From positions 8,288,501 to 8,352,500 of the forward strand of contig AP031352.1 of assembly GCA_037833965.1 (NCBI GenBank): 64,000 nt of DNA, in the 5' to 3' direction. Both the position numbers and the translations under genes were made by a program. Of this stretch, positions 1 to 12,449 are shown piece by piece. Each line of letters starts with the position of its first letter. Position 1 is the first letter of the stretch. This DNA is from Marchantia polymorpha subsp. ruderalis. Its lineage: Eukaryota; Streptophyta; Marchantiopsida; Marchantiales; Marchantiaceae. The notes beneath the pieces were generated by a model. The model did not search any database. It was given only the letters and a program-made list of their open reading frames with translations, and had not been told where the DNA came from.

Positions 1-169
1 ACGAGGTCTGTTAACTTGCTACCAGCTGTACTTGCAATAATTAAAACTACGGAAGTTTACAGTGGCAGCTTTTACAAGTGGGTAATGTCCATATCAGCAA
101 TAGCACAGAGTTGGTTTATGGCTAAGAAGAATTTTATAATGAATAAAGTCCGGATTCAAATGGCGATAA

Positions 170-1586
170 TCAATTCTTGTAAAATTCCAGAAGTGACAGA
201 TTATCTGTTTGTGCAACAAGTTCAACTCTTTTGAATCCCGCATCAGCTGCAAGCCTCTTGAACTGGGACAGTGTACGTTCCCTTCCATTTGAGTTGATTG
301 CCATCATTGAGATATCCATGCATAAGGAGATCTTAGTTACCGGGGATGGATCTGAGTTGTCTGACAACACGTAGTCGAGGTTGATGACCTTGCCATGAGG
401 AGGTAAAGCTCTCCATACGTTTTTCAGTATCTTGACACATCGTTCGTCATCCCAATCATGCAAAATCCACTGTCCCCATCCCACAAAGAAAGATGAACTT
501 AGCTCACCGACAATCACCCTGAAAAGCATTTAAAAAAATAAAATACTTTCGATATTGCAAATCCACACAATAAAGAGAGAAAAAGGTGGCAACCGATTCT
601 GTGCAATCAGAAATCCTACTCAAGAATTACATCAGATCTTATACATTTTCAAGGCAAGAGCAAGATACAGACCTTCATGAATACAGCATCGGCTTCAGGC
701 ACACTGGCAAAGAAGTCTCCACCAACGTGTTCCAAATCTGCAACACATATCGAAAGGCCAGAATGTAGAGAAAGCTGAGTTGATTCTTGTGGATATAGAG
801 CTGTATATAACAGTGCGTACTATATGTCTGCAGTATGTATTGAGGGAGGAAGGGAGTGACAACCGTACTTGGCACTTGCAGCCCTTCGGCTACAACATGT
901 GGTTGGTCGAAATTGATTCCGCGTATTTTCGGGTACTTGGACAGAATCATGGCCAAAGTAGCACCCAACCCACCTCCCACATCTACTAATGAGGTCAAGG
1001 TCTCAAAGCCTCTGTACTTCTTTAGTAATGCCGAAATTTCTATGTGTGTGTGATCATGCATGGCTTTATTAAAAAGCTTGTCAAATCTAGTATCGGTTGC
1101 AGCGTACTCGAAGGATTTCATCCCATGAACAAGAACGTGAGGCTCCACATTCTCATCCAGAACTGGCATGTGAAGGTATTGAAAGGTTGGTACGAAAACA
1201 GGATCAGTACACAGAAGAAGAAATGGAGCTATCGAAACTCCATCTTCGTTATCAGTGAAATACTTGAGAGTTGAAGTGGATCCATAACTCCTCTGAGGAC
1301 AGTCGGAGTCATTGCCATTCTTCGATACAATCTCTGTCACGATGTTGTTCGATGCCAAGACTCTCAAGATGCGATCCAAATTTGTAGCATCTGGACAGCG
1401 GTCCGAGAGCTTGGTCGCAATGTCTTCAGCTGTAAGCTCAGCTCCAGAACCTGCGTCCAGCAAAATTTTGGGTACACCTAAATTCACAGCAGCTTTCAAA
1501 CTGAACGGGAGGGCAAGCATCATAACTAACTCCAAAGCTTTCAGTCTCTCAGCTTCGTCATCTCCCAGGTTCTGCTGTTGGCTCAT
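170..1586 (-). CDS. COMT-like O-methyltransferase, gene 1 (three exons, intact)
   Basis: This gene encodes a class II SAM-dependent O-methyltransferase of the caffeic acid/flavonoid OMT type, a cytosolic enzyme that methylates phenolic hydroxyls. The exons are 1586-869, 737-673 and 469-170, giving 360 aa, close to the usual ~365. Introns of 131 and 203 bp have GT-AG ends, and the same splice sites recur in the other copies. Seen in the protein: an N-terminal dimerisation helix region, the SAM motif LVDVGGGLG near residue 200, LEHVGGDFF across the first junction, and WILHDW with the expected catalytic His265. The second COMT catalytic acid is Asp293 (context VINLD) instead of Glu, while Glu325 (context RERT) is kept. 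It is three residues shorter than genes 3 and 5 near residue 60. The start is the conserved ATG about 120 nt downstream of a TATA box. The substrate cannot be read from the sequence. Confidence 0.88.
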
Positions 1587-1703
1587 TTTTAGAACTGGTG
1601 AGCTATCGAACTCGAGTGTTGGTCGTTGCAGGTGTGATCAGGTGCACTTCTATGCAGGAAAGTGGAGCATCAAATGATCTTAGAAGGAACCCATTACAGC
1701 CGC

Positions 1704-1711
1704 CTTATATA
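1704..1711 (-). promoter_or_regulatory. TATA box of OMT gene 1
   Basis: TATATAAG on the minus strand lies 118 nt before the ATG of gene 1, inside a context (GATATATAAGGCGG) repeated at the same distance before the other OMT genes. A conserved CAAGGTGATTG block lies just upstream of it. Confidence 0.65.
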
Positions 1712-1930
1712 TCATCCGATTTCGCAATCACCTTGGGTCAGTAAGTCCCGATGTTACAGTCCACGACGTATCCAAGGCGAAGAATCAACCGAAGATGCTA
1801 TCTTCTGCAATCTTCTTCACAGCCCTCCCAGTGCTGAGATATAGTGAAGTGGACCTGGAAAGCACAATATAATATGTGCAAAAATATATTTATTTCAAGT
1901 GTAGGAGACAATCTGTATATGATATACATG

Positions 1931-1983
1931 ATCTTGAATTTCAGGATTGGATATACTGTATATCCAATCCTGAAATTCAAGAT
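1931..1983. repeat. 53 bp near-perfect palindrome
   Basis: Two 26 bp arms are perfect reverse complements around a single central T. The related sequence near 58130-58155 has only one arm, so the second arm was gained here. It lies in the upstream region of OMT gene 1 and would form a long hairpin or cruciform. Confidence 0.85.
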
Positions 1984-2829
1984 AAGGCAGTGTTTTACAA
2001 GGTTAGCCAGGCTATATTGGTACTATCGCCTTCGAGATTGTGAAGAATCTAAGCCAGCATCGATTTTGTCTGTTGATGGATTTCTCTCTAAAGCGTCCGC
2101 CACTCCTGGAAGTGACATCTGAATTTCATTGTTAAGAAGACAATTCTCTTAAAGAGCAGTCTGGAGAGAGCATTAGTGACCAATATCGTTGAAGACTGTG
2201 AAAGGATACCCGCCATTGAGCAATCCGAGTCTTCGTTATCAGATTGACTTCACTGTTCTACTTTTTCGTGTGTTCTCTGCGTCAAACTTTGCTTTTGTTT
2301 TTGTGGGAACGCGAAACACGAAGAATATAAGCCTCGGTTTGACCCGTTTCCCATGCATCAATGGCAGATCTCCGCGGACGGCAAGAGCTGAGCCGGATGG
2401 TGTCTTTACACGATCGCCAATTTTACTAGTTTGGAATGCACACCATTGATCTGCTTGGAGGTAGAGATGAGACCCAGGCCTCCATCATTGCTGAGAAGCA
2501 TAAGAATTTCCGCTCTTGCGCTGAAGTTTCTGCCTCCCAAAGACGTTATTTACAAGCATGGATTCGGTGCCTGCATCGGACCTCGCCCAAGGGGAAGCTG
2601 TGATTTATGGCGATGCAGGTCTATCCAATAATATCTCACCCATACTCTCTCTGCATCTTTTCTCCCTTGGACGTCAGCGATGCCGCCATCTGGTCCCATG
2701 CAGGTCGACGTCCTTGGTCAAACGCAGAAGTTTACTCCACTTTACTAAATCAATTGACTTTCTATAGTCCAGCGTAAGGGCATGATCTAGAGATTTTTTA
2801 TTGATGGTACCCCATTAAAACATAAATTA

Positions 2830-3351
2830 CTTGATGGGTCCCATCAAATTTCAATTTACCCGATGGAGCCTATCGAACAGTGCATGTCATCGCCAATCAG
2901 TTTCTTGTCCGTAGCAATTCATGTGTGAAGAAATCTTCATTGTGACAGTCTGATGCTGTAGATCTACCGGAGCAAAAATTTGATGGTTTGACGAAAGAAC
3001 TCACGATTACTGGAGGTGGAAGGTGTACTGTTAGTGACATTGCCATGTATCTCAGATCATTGTTTCCAGATCCAAAATGGATTTCTTCAGTGTGTTTGTG
3101 CAGATTATTTTTGGAACGCGAGTGCAACCCTTAATCTACTTCGATAAATTCGGTTGGGTCAGGAAATATTGCGGGCAAGAGCATATCCAGTTTGTTAAAA
3201 CTCCAATGGCAGGCAGTCGAAGTCATTACAAAAACACCAAATTATAACATATTCGTAGAACTCATTTGTACTCATTCTTATTAGAACTCATAGACGATGT
3301 ACTGTAGATAGGGTCCATCGGGTAAATTGAAACTTGATGGGTCCCATCAAA
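2830..3351. mobile_element. MITE-like element with ~46 bp terminal inverted repeats
   Basis: The left end (2830-2875) and right end (3304-3351) are inverted repeats with about five mismatches. Each contains the self-complementary core TTGATGGGTCCCATCAA and a shared ATTTACCCGATGG stretch. The ~430 bp interior has no coding potential, as expected for a non-autonomous DNA transposon. I could not define a clear target-site duplication. Confidence 0.55.
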
Positions 3352-5344
3352 CATCAAATAACTCGCATGATTTGTCATCGTAGGGCCTTGTGCATTGTCT
3401 GAAGGAGAGAGTGTTCTGCCTGGAAGGAATCGCAATTGTGGCCATAAGGTGTGTAGCCCATGTGAGCACCTTATCGCTTGAATTTAGAATGGTGAGTGGT
3501 CTCCACGTGCCGATTTGGGTCCAGTGAGTTGTATATAACTCAGCGGGAAGAAGTCAGCTCCCTGCGGTTTGTCCTTACCCACTTGCGGGCCGCGTCATGG
3601 CAATCGTGTATTGTGAAGACCTTGTCCAATTTGTTGACGACGTGGTTTCCCTATGGTTGTGGATTGCTCCAGAAGCATCATATATGTCTGAATCGATCTT
3701 CCTCCTCGGCACTATAAGGTTCTATCTAAACTGGTTGTTTAGAGAGGATCTAGCGATCTGTGACACATATTCCCATTCGAAACATTCCGTGACCCATGAT
3801 GTCTCTTGATCTATCGATATCCATCGTCTTTCAAAGTTCTGCAAAGAATTGAAGAATGGCTCAGTACAGATTTCCCATCAGCCAGCCGGCTGTCTTCCCT
3901 CGTACTTTAATTCCCATTGAACTTTCGGCAACTCTTCCGCTTGCAAACCCGGTTCCATGAGAACAATCTCGTCCTGCATATGCATAAAGTCCGGCCCGTA
4001 TGGTCAATTAATCTGGAATCCTGCCAGTTTAGCCTTCCTCCTGATTAGTCCAATTCTCTTCACCTTTCGTTGCCTCCTGCCCCACTCTTAGTGCCTCAGA
4101 GGTACGTCTCCTCAGCGTTTCTCCTCCTCTCCTCTTTCCTTCTGTCTCCAGGATAGTTCATCAGACGCTAAGTGACCCAACCTTAATCAACCTTACCCAA
4201 CCTGAAGGAGAAGTCAATTACGAAATGATTAGAAACGATATCTGCTTAATCGATCTCAGAGCTGGAAGAGGTCACTCGACCAAGCGGGTAAACGGCAGCA
4301 GGTCAAGCCTGCTCGGCGACGCACTGGACCTCCCCCAAGCGTAGCCTGTGATCTGGGATTAAAGTGACTGATAGTTGATTCTTTCTTCTGCTGCAGATTT
4401 GGAGTAATCTGATTTGGGCGGTTCAAGTGCCCAGACCTTTCGTTATACGCGATGATGCTTAAATCGATTTCTTAGACAATGGAATTTTCGGCAGCGTCTA
4501 CTGTTTGAGATACAGCCGTCGGAGGTCAACTAACTTCTTTCTTTATATCACTTGATCGGAGCTTGATGTTCTTCAGAAGCACGTCGTTTGGGGAGTACCA
4601 GAACGTCAGTGGGGTCCTCTGGTTTTTCTACGGTGTGAGGTGTCACGCCCTTTCCCTTGTCCCTCGCCGACGACTTTTCCCCTCTGGGTTCCCTCTGCAG
4701 TTCTCGAACGCTTATTTGGGAGCAAGATTGGCTGCTGTCTTTTGCACTCGAGGTCTGGTCTCCGAACTGAAAATCTAATCACCTTGAATTGACCTAAAAA
4801 CAAGTGCGGTTGCAATGCCCCCATTTTGTTGGAAATAGTGGTAGCGAGATAAAGACGTGCTCTTCTGGCAGAGCTCGGATCAGTGGCAGGTGAATTCCAC
4901 GTGAATTCGGGTGTATTTCCACGGAAGATTCGCATGTCAAAGCTATGGGTCTGTATAATTGGATTCCTCGCGGACCGCGTACTATAATTGCAAATATATT
5001 ATACAACACTCAGATGTTATCATTCTTAGATATCACCCAGTCCATCACCTCCTCGGGTTCGAAGATATCCTCCTCGTGCCGTTGACGTCCTCCGAAATAT
5101 CAACCCCATCAAATTCATCATAGATACCAACACAAGGGATATTTGTCAAGTTCAGGTTCATATCCGCTATCAAGTTTCGAACTTTTCCCAATTAGCATCT
5201 TTTAGCCTCTCCGTTTAAAGTAGAGACTGTTACAAATATAAAATCTTACACTTGTTGCAGGATTTTTTATGTTACAATTATTCAAGGTATGGTTTGAGAG
5301 TACTGTATAATACAGTGGTATAATACCATAATTATACATACATA
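3352..5344. other. Intergenic, no gene recognised
   Basis: There are only short overlapping open frames on both strands and no recognisable domain. A GC-richer patch at 4600-4940 is open in several frames, but the predicted peptides match nothing I know. Confidence 0.5.
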
Positions 5345-5790
5345 CGGAAAGTCAAAGCTTCCGAATCTTCGGAAGTGGCACTGTTTGACAAGGGAAGCGT
5401 TTCCCGAAGATGATGTCGGAGGCGACTCAAGACGGTGGTTACGTTACCAATGGTAACCGAGCCACCGGAGGACCCTGCGTGAATGGTGGTAACTTACCAC
5501 CATTCACGCAGCGTCCTTTGGTCCCCAAGTCTCTTTGACGCGAAGCAGAACCTTCCGCCGTCGTTTCCCGGTCTTTCAAGACGAACCCATCAGGTCAAAG
5601 ATATTAACGAGAGTATTTCTCAATATTTATACATGTCTATAATAACCTTATATGACATACCTTTATTATAATTTTTTTGGGTGTTAATCGACGAATGTCT
5701 CAGCCGGTCGCTCGCCCGCTCTTTCTGCGCATAGACGACTTCTAGGACTGAAAAAAATACCATTTTGCTCGGATCATATTCCAGACCATC
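5345..5790. mobile_element. Dispersed fold-back repeat, copy 1
   Basis: This stretch is the reverse complement of about 56868-57213 and shares its right part with 8375-8515. It carries several short palindromes (CTTCCGAATCTTCGGAAG-like, GTTACCAATGGTAAC, and the hairpin at 5475-5511). It is non-coding and repeated three times in the window, so it is probably a non-autonomous element. Confidence 0.55.
5475..5511. repeat. Perfect hairpin inside the fold-back repeat
   Basis: An 18 bp stem (CTGCGTGAATGGTGGTAA and its complement) has a one-base loop. The matching part of the copy at 57130-57155 keeps only one arm followed by a degenerate second arm. Confidence 0.8.
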
Positions 5791-5885
5791 CACACAAGTC
5801 AACATTTCGGAAGGCTTGTGTGAATTTTTGGTTTTTTTGGTCGTAAGTTTGTCCTTCAGAAGAATTTCGGGATTTCATTTTTTTT

Positions 5886-6085
5886 TCCTTGAATACTTTA
5901 AAGTATACTTCAGATTGGGAGATTTTTTTCGATTTTTTATTCCTTAGTACTGTAAATTATACTTCAGATTGGGAGATTCCTTTATATTTTTATACTTTAG
6001 TACTTTAAATTATACTTCAGATTGGAAGATTCCTTTAGATTTTGTATTCTTTAGTACTTTAAAATATACTTCAGATTAGGATACT
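5886..6085. repeat. ~54 bp AT-rich tandem repeat, about 3.7 copies
   Basis: The phrase TATACTTCAGATTGG recurs with its CAGATT at 5911, 5965, 6018 and 6072. The units are separated by T-rich spacers and diverge slightly. Confidence 0.8.
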
Positions 6086-8374
6086 CGACTTGAAACCCAT
6101 ATTTGGTCTAGAGAAGTCCAGCGAGACCCGGGCAATTCTCTGACAAATGAATTGGTTTTATTGCTTCACGTGCTTGTACAGGAATAAGATTCGAAGGTGA
6201 GGTTAGACGAATTTTTAAAATGTAAAGAATATGGAAGGGAAATCATAACAAATTGTAGGTTGACCCATGTACATAATAAAGGTAGCACGGAGTAATAGAG
6301 CAGGGACCTCGAAGTTACATTCGACATTGATCCGGGTCATTATATTCTTGCATCGTATTATTTTATTAATGGAAAATCTTTATTCTAAGAATCAGCAATT
6401 TCCGACTGGTCAATGAGTCGCCCAAGAATCATTGCCATTACTCCAGCACAATTCAGCTGTGTTCGAATTGCCGAGAACGTCGGCAATAGCGATGTTACGT
6501 GTGCAGTCACCCCTCTTCAGTTACAGTGAAAAGTCGAGTTAAGTACGTTCATGACACCATTTAGTGTTGGATTGTACCAGAATATGTAAAATAAATTTGA
6601 AGTTAAATGACACATTTGGTGTACTCCATTTGAATACGTTACAGTAAATATGACATAAAATAATGTGAAAAAAGCTTTGTTCATTAATTTCCTTGTGTCA
6701 ATGAACTATTGCAGTTTGGATCGATCATAAGTTGACTCATGTTTGATAGATTTAGGTATTCAATATCAACACCTGTATTTAGTATAAGATTTGACAGCCA
6801 TCGTAAATAAATATCTCAAATGTACTCCGTTTTCAGACTCCTTAAAGCTGAATTATAATCAGCCAGCGATGTTCGATTTGTTTATAAAAAATCGTATATG
6901 AATATCTTTGCTCGAGCATTACCTTTATTCTTGGTTGTTCAAACCTTATATTCTCATGGCCAATATGGCTGAATAACTTTCACTATTGATTCAAAAGCTT
7001 TGCCAAAAATAAATATTCAAACAAAAGTTTCATCTCTCTCACGGTCAAGGCGGACCGATTCGCTAAACTGACCCCCGCTGGTAGGCAAACGTATGACTCG
7101 TGTTCTTTCGGATAGCAGTTAGATTCTCAAAGGATTTGCCTGGCCCACTAGCACAAACACTTTACAGTGAACTGTGATGTGCATGCAGAACTTGTGTAAG
7201 ATTTGTTTACGCTGGTCAATATAGAGAGTTTGCTATATTTAATCCGTTCAAGAAAATATATACTTGTATTCTAAATATGATATGTTCAATATCGAATCAA
7301 TTTGAAAATATTCTGTTGCCAAATATGAATAAAACTTATTATAAAAAAACATCCTCATGTGTAAATATATTCCTTGTTATTAATATATAATTATATTATA
7401 TTCTTGGATTTTGAAAAAACAGTAGAACTGCATGCAAGATATGATTAGAAATAATTTTGCTAGAAAGAAGAAATTGACGTAAAATTATCACACCCAAATG
7501 CGACTAGAGGTAGAATTAATGGCTAAATGCTCTCTGTTGAGGACAAAACTCGAATAAAAGCCAACACGTTCGAGTACTTAAAGCAGGAATAGCACTCTGT
7601 AATACTTGCAGATCTTAGAGCTTCCGGGACGGTGAATTTGTCTGTAACGTGTTGGATCTACTGTAACTTGTTGGATTGATGTTGCTTAACTGTCACAGTA
7701 TGTGATCACAAACCGAAACAAGCTCGGCTGCAGATTGATTTCTTGCAATTTCATGAGGGAAAGTTAAGCTGGCAATCACGTGGTAGCCCAACGTGCTTGC
7801 TCTACGCGATGATGACAATCAGAAACAGCAGGCTCCGACGAACGTGTGAGACCTCATGCGAATATTTAAATTCATCATCGACATTGGATGCTGTAGACAG
7901 AAGTTGATTCAGGAATCAAGTAATGAACCTTTTGTTTTCAATCACTCTTCGGTCTCGTGGGATCTATATATGCTTACAGAACCAGATCTATACTCCTCTA
8001 AGGAGCTAAACTATTGTGCATGACAGTAGGTAAATTGGCCTTCGCCAGGAACCTAGGCACTCTTAGAGCACTATGGATTAGTATATTCCTAAAATTCTAT
8101 AAATTGCACTTCTTCCACGAATCTAGAAGTGGCTGCGTGTGTTTGTATTTAGTCAGTTGTACAGCTAACTTCATTTGGCTGATCTACTTCGAGTTCTGCA
8201 GACCCGGCGGAGTAGAGCTCTCACTCCATTCTCTCATTGTAATAAATCGAGCCAAGTGGTATCAGGTGAAACCCGAACGTTCTTTGAAGTGTCCATGGAA
8301 GGTAAGTGCTCAGATTAATAAATGTGAAGAATAGTGAATAATAAGTTAAATCAGTCAGCGAGGAGAGAGTGAAA
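6086..8374. other. AT-rich intergenic region, no gene recognised
   Basis: No open frame over about 110 codons and no domain were found. The sequence is AT-rich and shows no match to the OMT flanks or to the retrotransposons. Confidence 0.5.
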
Positions 8375-8515
8375 GTTATCTCTCTGGAATATAATCCGAG
8401 CAAAAATGATATTTTGTCAATTCGCATAAAGAGCCCGCGAGCGACCTTCTGAAATCATTCGTTGATTAACACCCAAAATATTCTATTAAAGGTATATTAT
8501 ATTAGGTAAGAATAG
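8375..8515. mobile_element. Dispersed fold-back repeat, truncated copy 2
   Basis: It matches the first ~140 bp of the copy at 56868-57213 (CTGGAATATAATCCGAG through CACCCAAAATATT and TATTATATTAGGTAA) and ends at a run of 11 G at 8522-8532. Confidence 0.6.
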
Positions 8516-8532
8516 ATAATAGGGGGGGGGGG

Positions 8533-8895
8533 ATCTACTTTACTGCGAGTGAACAAATGACATTCTACATCTGTGCGTCACACTTAACAATAAAGAACCT
8601 AAAATCAGAATAATGAAATCAATCTGGTAACTAAGGCTCGGATTGCTCAAGGGCGGTTATCCTTTCACAGTCTTCAACGGTATCGGCCACTAAAGTTCTC
8701 TTCAGAATGCTCTTTTGAAATTCATCGTCTATAAAATTCGATTTGAGATATTAGTTGGAAATATCACTTGTAGGAGTGGCAGACGCTTTAGAGAATATTC
8801 AATCAACAGACAAAATCCCTGCTTGCTTAGCTTCTTCACAATCTCGAAGGCGATTGTACCAATACAGCCCGGCTAACCTTGTGAATTACTGCCTT
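8533..8895 (+). repeat. Duplicated OMT 5' flank
   Basis: This is about 90% like 57770-58132, the far-upstream flank of OMT gene 4, and the same block occurs inverted upstream of gene 1 (about 1985-2250). Here it is joined almost directly to a last-exon fragment: about 360 bp of proximal flank, exons 1 and 2 and both introns are missing. Confidence 0.7.
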
Positions 8896-8912
8896 ACCTT
8901 TATCTTTATTAT

Positions 8913-9153
8913 GAGCTTTACCTCCTCATGGCAAGGTCATCAACCTCGACTATGTGTTGTCAGACAACTCGGATCCATCCCCTGCAACCAAGATCTCCTT
9001 ATGCACAGATATTTCAATGATGGCAATCAACTCAAATGGAAGGGAACGTACACTGGCCCAGTTCAAGACGCTTACCGCTGATGCAGATTCAAAAGAATTG
9101 TATGTGTTGCACGAATAGATGATCTGTCGCTTCTGGAGTTTTACAAGAATTGA
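8913..9153 (+). pseudogene. OMT last-exon relic
   Basis: The fragment starts at the codons for ALPPHGKV of exon 3 and runs to the normal stop codon. Compared with gene 4 it lacks one G near 9084-9086 (GATGCA-GATTC), which shifts the frame and stops translation early. Exons 1 and 2 and the first ~20 codons of exon 3, including the catalytic His, are absent. The 3' flank is the normal OMT flank, so this is a deletion derivative of a gene-4-like copy. Confidence 0.85.
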
Positions 9154-10778
9154 TTATCGCTATTTGAATCCGGACTTTATTCATTACCATAAATTTCTTA
9201 CCCATAGACCAACTTTGTGCTATTCCTGATATGGAATAGCACAAAGCTGACACTGTAAATTTCCTTAGTTCTAATTATTGCAAGTACAGCTGGTAGCAAG
9301 TTAAGAGACCTCGTATTGAGGTCTCGGGTAGCTACTCTGATCTTTAGTCAGATAGGTACTCATCCCCCTAGCGATGTGGCTGTTGTCATCAGTTTAGCTA
9401 TCAATAACTTACAACTTAGACTCCTGGAGTTGTCTCTTACGTTCCTGCACATCTTATGTAGATAGCCTTGGTTTCAAATCTGACACAATAACCAACTTTC
9501 AAAGAACGCTTCCACGGTCTGAAACCAAGAGAACTCTTTTCGATGAGACGACAGGAAGAGAGAAGATTGCTAGCAAAATCAACATCAAATCATCATCCAG
9601 CGATATCATCCAAAATACGAAGACAAGAGTTACTTGGATTCTGTTGATTCGAGCGTTGACTAAGAGCAATCATTAAACATTTTGAAGTCCGATCAAGAAA
9701 GACAGCACAAGGTCTAGGTTGTCTTCAATGTTGACAGCCCAGAATAATAGTTTTGGCTGCACTGAGCTAAGATGAAGTGAATGGTTTGGTACACGAGGGA
9801 AAAAAATATGGTACCCTTTCTTGGCTGTCAGAGTTGCAGTCCTTCAGAACAAGTCAAGAATTTCATGGCGTGAAACGACGTATGTGATCGGATGAAGTAA
9901 AATTCGAACTATAATAACCCAAATGAACCTTCGTTGCCAATTAACTACTACGGCAGTGTCACGAACTCGTGCTAAGTGGTCCGAAATGTGAACGAATCAT
10001 GTCTCTGGTGTTACAACTACAAGCTACAAGATTTGTCATGCACGTGAAACTAGTGAACAAGTCATGACGTTCATGAGATCGATGCTCCAAAAACTACTAT
10101 GTTCCTTGCACGAGGGCTCAACCTTACACCTCTTCCCACAATTGGTAACGGAATTGTTCCAAGAAGATAGATAATCTCATGCAATGTAGTGTACAGGAAG
10201 ACTTTAAAGGGTTAGCAGTAGCCTCTGGATTAATAACCCTCAACAATAACCGAGGGCCCGCACGTTTTTCCCTTTGCAACCTTTACCTCTTTGGAAAAAA
10301 GATCAGCTTTATATTAACAGAAAAGAAGCTGCAAAGCAACTCTGTCCGCCTCTTGTCGTAAACCATCGAAGAAATTCAAGTCAAAGTGAGCACTGTGTGT
10401 GAAGCTTTCCTCGCGAAAGTCTAACTGCAGCTTCTATGTGTGGCGCACGCCTAATTCTTGAATGCAAATAAGATATATATGACAAAAGCATGGGGAGACG
10501 ACATCAATATATGTATCCAATACAGTACCGGCACTACACATCATATCTCTCAGGATAGAACTATTTCAGCAACTACCGATTCCTCTCATGGACTCGATGC
10601 AACTTGACAATTATACGAACATAAACATTTCATGATCACGCTAACAACGGAATGCTTCACAATTTGGGAAGACGTATTACACTTCTTAAACTCCAAACAA
10701 GCCTCTTGTCTGAGAGCTTCGCTAAAGCGGCTGGGCTCACCTTAGCTAACAAGCGGCTGGTCCGAGATCCTTCCGGGG
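9154..10778. repeat. Duplicated OMT intergenic block
   Basis: It is collinear with 59948-61579, between OMT genes 4 and 5, with scattered substitutions and small indels. No gene is seen in it. The shared GGTCTCGGGTAG and GAGGGCCCGCACGTTTTT stretches make the match unambiguous. Confidence 0.75.
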
Positions 10779-12449
10779 GGAGATCGACGTGCGCACCAAC
10801 CCGTCATAGTGGCAGGACTCCAAACTTCTGCGTTTCACCGAGGACGTCGACCTGCATGGGACCAGATGGCGGCATCGATGCCGTCCAAGGAGAAAAAGAA
10901 CGATGTATGGGTGGGAGAATATAGGATAGAGCTGCAATGCTCACTTTAAGGCAAAGATCTGCGATGGTGAGTAGAATTGATTTGCAGCTTCTTTTATGTA
11001 GAAGTAACGCCGTCATGCTAAAAATGGACAGTTGAATTTAGGAAACAAATAAAATTAAACATGTTACACTATTGTGGATAGTTGCGAGGCGCACTGCACA
11101 AAATGCTGATTCATACTAATTGCAAGTAGCGCCGATTGGTAGTGTAATTTAACTTTTAGGATCACCATTTTTTTCCTGGAGAAGACGATGTTAAATGATG
11201 AAGCACATGCTGTAAGGGATCCTTGAACGAATTTTCGAGTCCTAAGCTCAAGTCTTATGGATCACTCAATTCGTCAAAACCAGAGAACAAAGGGATGATC
11301 CCTTTCAAAGGTTTGGCAGAGCGTAATGAGAGGGAAAAGGAAGTACTTGGAGAAAGCAAAACCTTCACAACAACGCCACTTTCCACAAGATTAGGACATG
11401 TCCGTTGTACCGCTGAAGACTGGAACAGCGTGGATAATGAAGATCACAAGACTTGGATTCCACATACAAGGCCTCTCTACTCCGTAATAACAGCGCTTTG
11501 AAGACCAAAGTGCGAGTGAATGCACCGTGCCAAATCATGTTAAAAAGTCCACCATGTTAAAAAATATTGACAAGGAGAGAGCTTGAGCTCTTGCAAGCAA
11601 ACACACGATATCCACCACCTTGCAGTTTTAATCACAAAAAAAAACATACACACTCTATGTACAAGCTCTCTGTTCGAACCCTGTGTTCGAGCCTTCTCTG
11701 CCTAGGTCAGGTCGATCCGCTAATTTGGACTTTGGACTATGTTGTCCCTGATTTTCCCTCGTCACACTCATCTCTCCTCGCCTTGCCTCGTTGTCAGCTG
11801 CACTCCCGCTCTGCTGATGCTGCCTAATTTCTTCTAGGTCGGTAAATCATCGCAACCACACATTGAGAGGGCTCTGCTTCTTCTGCTGTCTGGGCATACT
11901 TAGCCGGCTCTGTTCTTGCTCCTGCTTGTGCCGTGGTGGGGCTGCTGCTGTCGTCGCTGGCACGTGGAGAGCTTGAACTCTCAACACACCATCTCCACAT
12001 TATCAGCCCTCTTGTGCTGTTGGTGGACCTGCTGCTGACTCATCCACACCATTTGACAAAGCCTCAGGTTCATTCATGCGCAGACCAAATGAGCAACGAC
12101 TACCGTAACATTACGTGAGGTGAAGTTAAGTAATGCGATGGAAGTGGCTGTGGCTTACGAATTTTACACCAGTGGAACATCTGCCATTCATCTCCTCCGT
12201 CCGTCAAATTCCTTACAAGTGGATTACATTACAATGTCTGTGCAATGTGCAACGTCGGGGCTGCTAAGGAAAACACATTTGGGCCCTCAGTTAATGTTGA
12301 GGCTTCTTGACAAAAATTCCTGTGGACAGCAGCGAGCGTAGTTATCCTGAGACTGATGCTAACCCAGTGGAAAATTCTTCCTATACACTGCATTCCGTGA
12401 GACACTCTTCTGGGCGCAATTCCGTTACCAAATGTGCGAAGTCGTGCTA
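10779..12449. other. Intergenic insertion in the duplicated block, no gene recognised
   Basis: This stretch has no counterpart between genes 4 and 5. About 10820-10930 is an inverted match to about 2600-2720 (CGTCGACCTGCATGGGACCAGATGGCGGCAT). The remainder holds only short open frames without known domains. Confidence 0.45.

Larger units (their letters stand above)
1..2505. repeat. Segmental duplication, inverted copy of ~57255-60120
   Basis: The 3' flank, OMT gene 1 and its upstream region through about 2505 match the reverse complement of the gene 4 locus. Examples are the CTCGTATTGAGGTCTCGGG end near 60113 and the block of about 2150-2500, which matches about 57260-57960. The two copies have diverged by many substitutions and small indels, so the duplication is not recent. 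Confidence 0.75.

Noticed and set aside
675-1586. A single 303 aa frame as the OMT gene 1 product
   Set aside because: The last ~60 residues are intron 1 read through. All siblings share a donor at 868 and a phase-1 join to exon 2 that restores the family sequence LEHVGGD.
4606-4935. A 109-codon minus-strand frame as a gene
   Set aside because: There is no domain, several frames overlap it, and no second copy exists in the window to test conservation.
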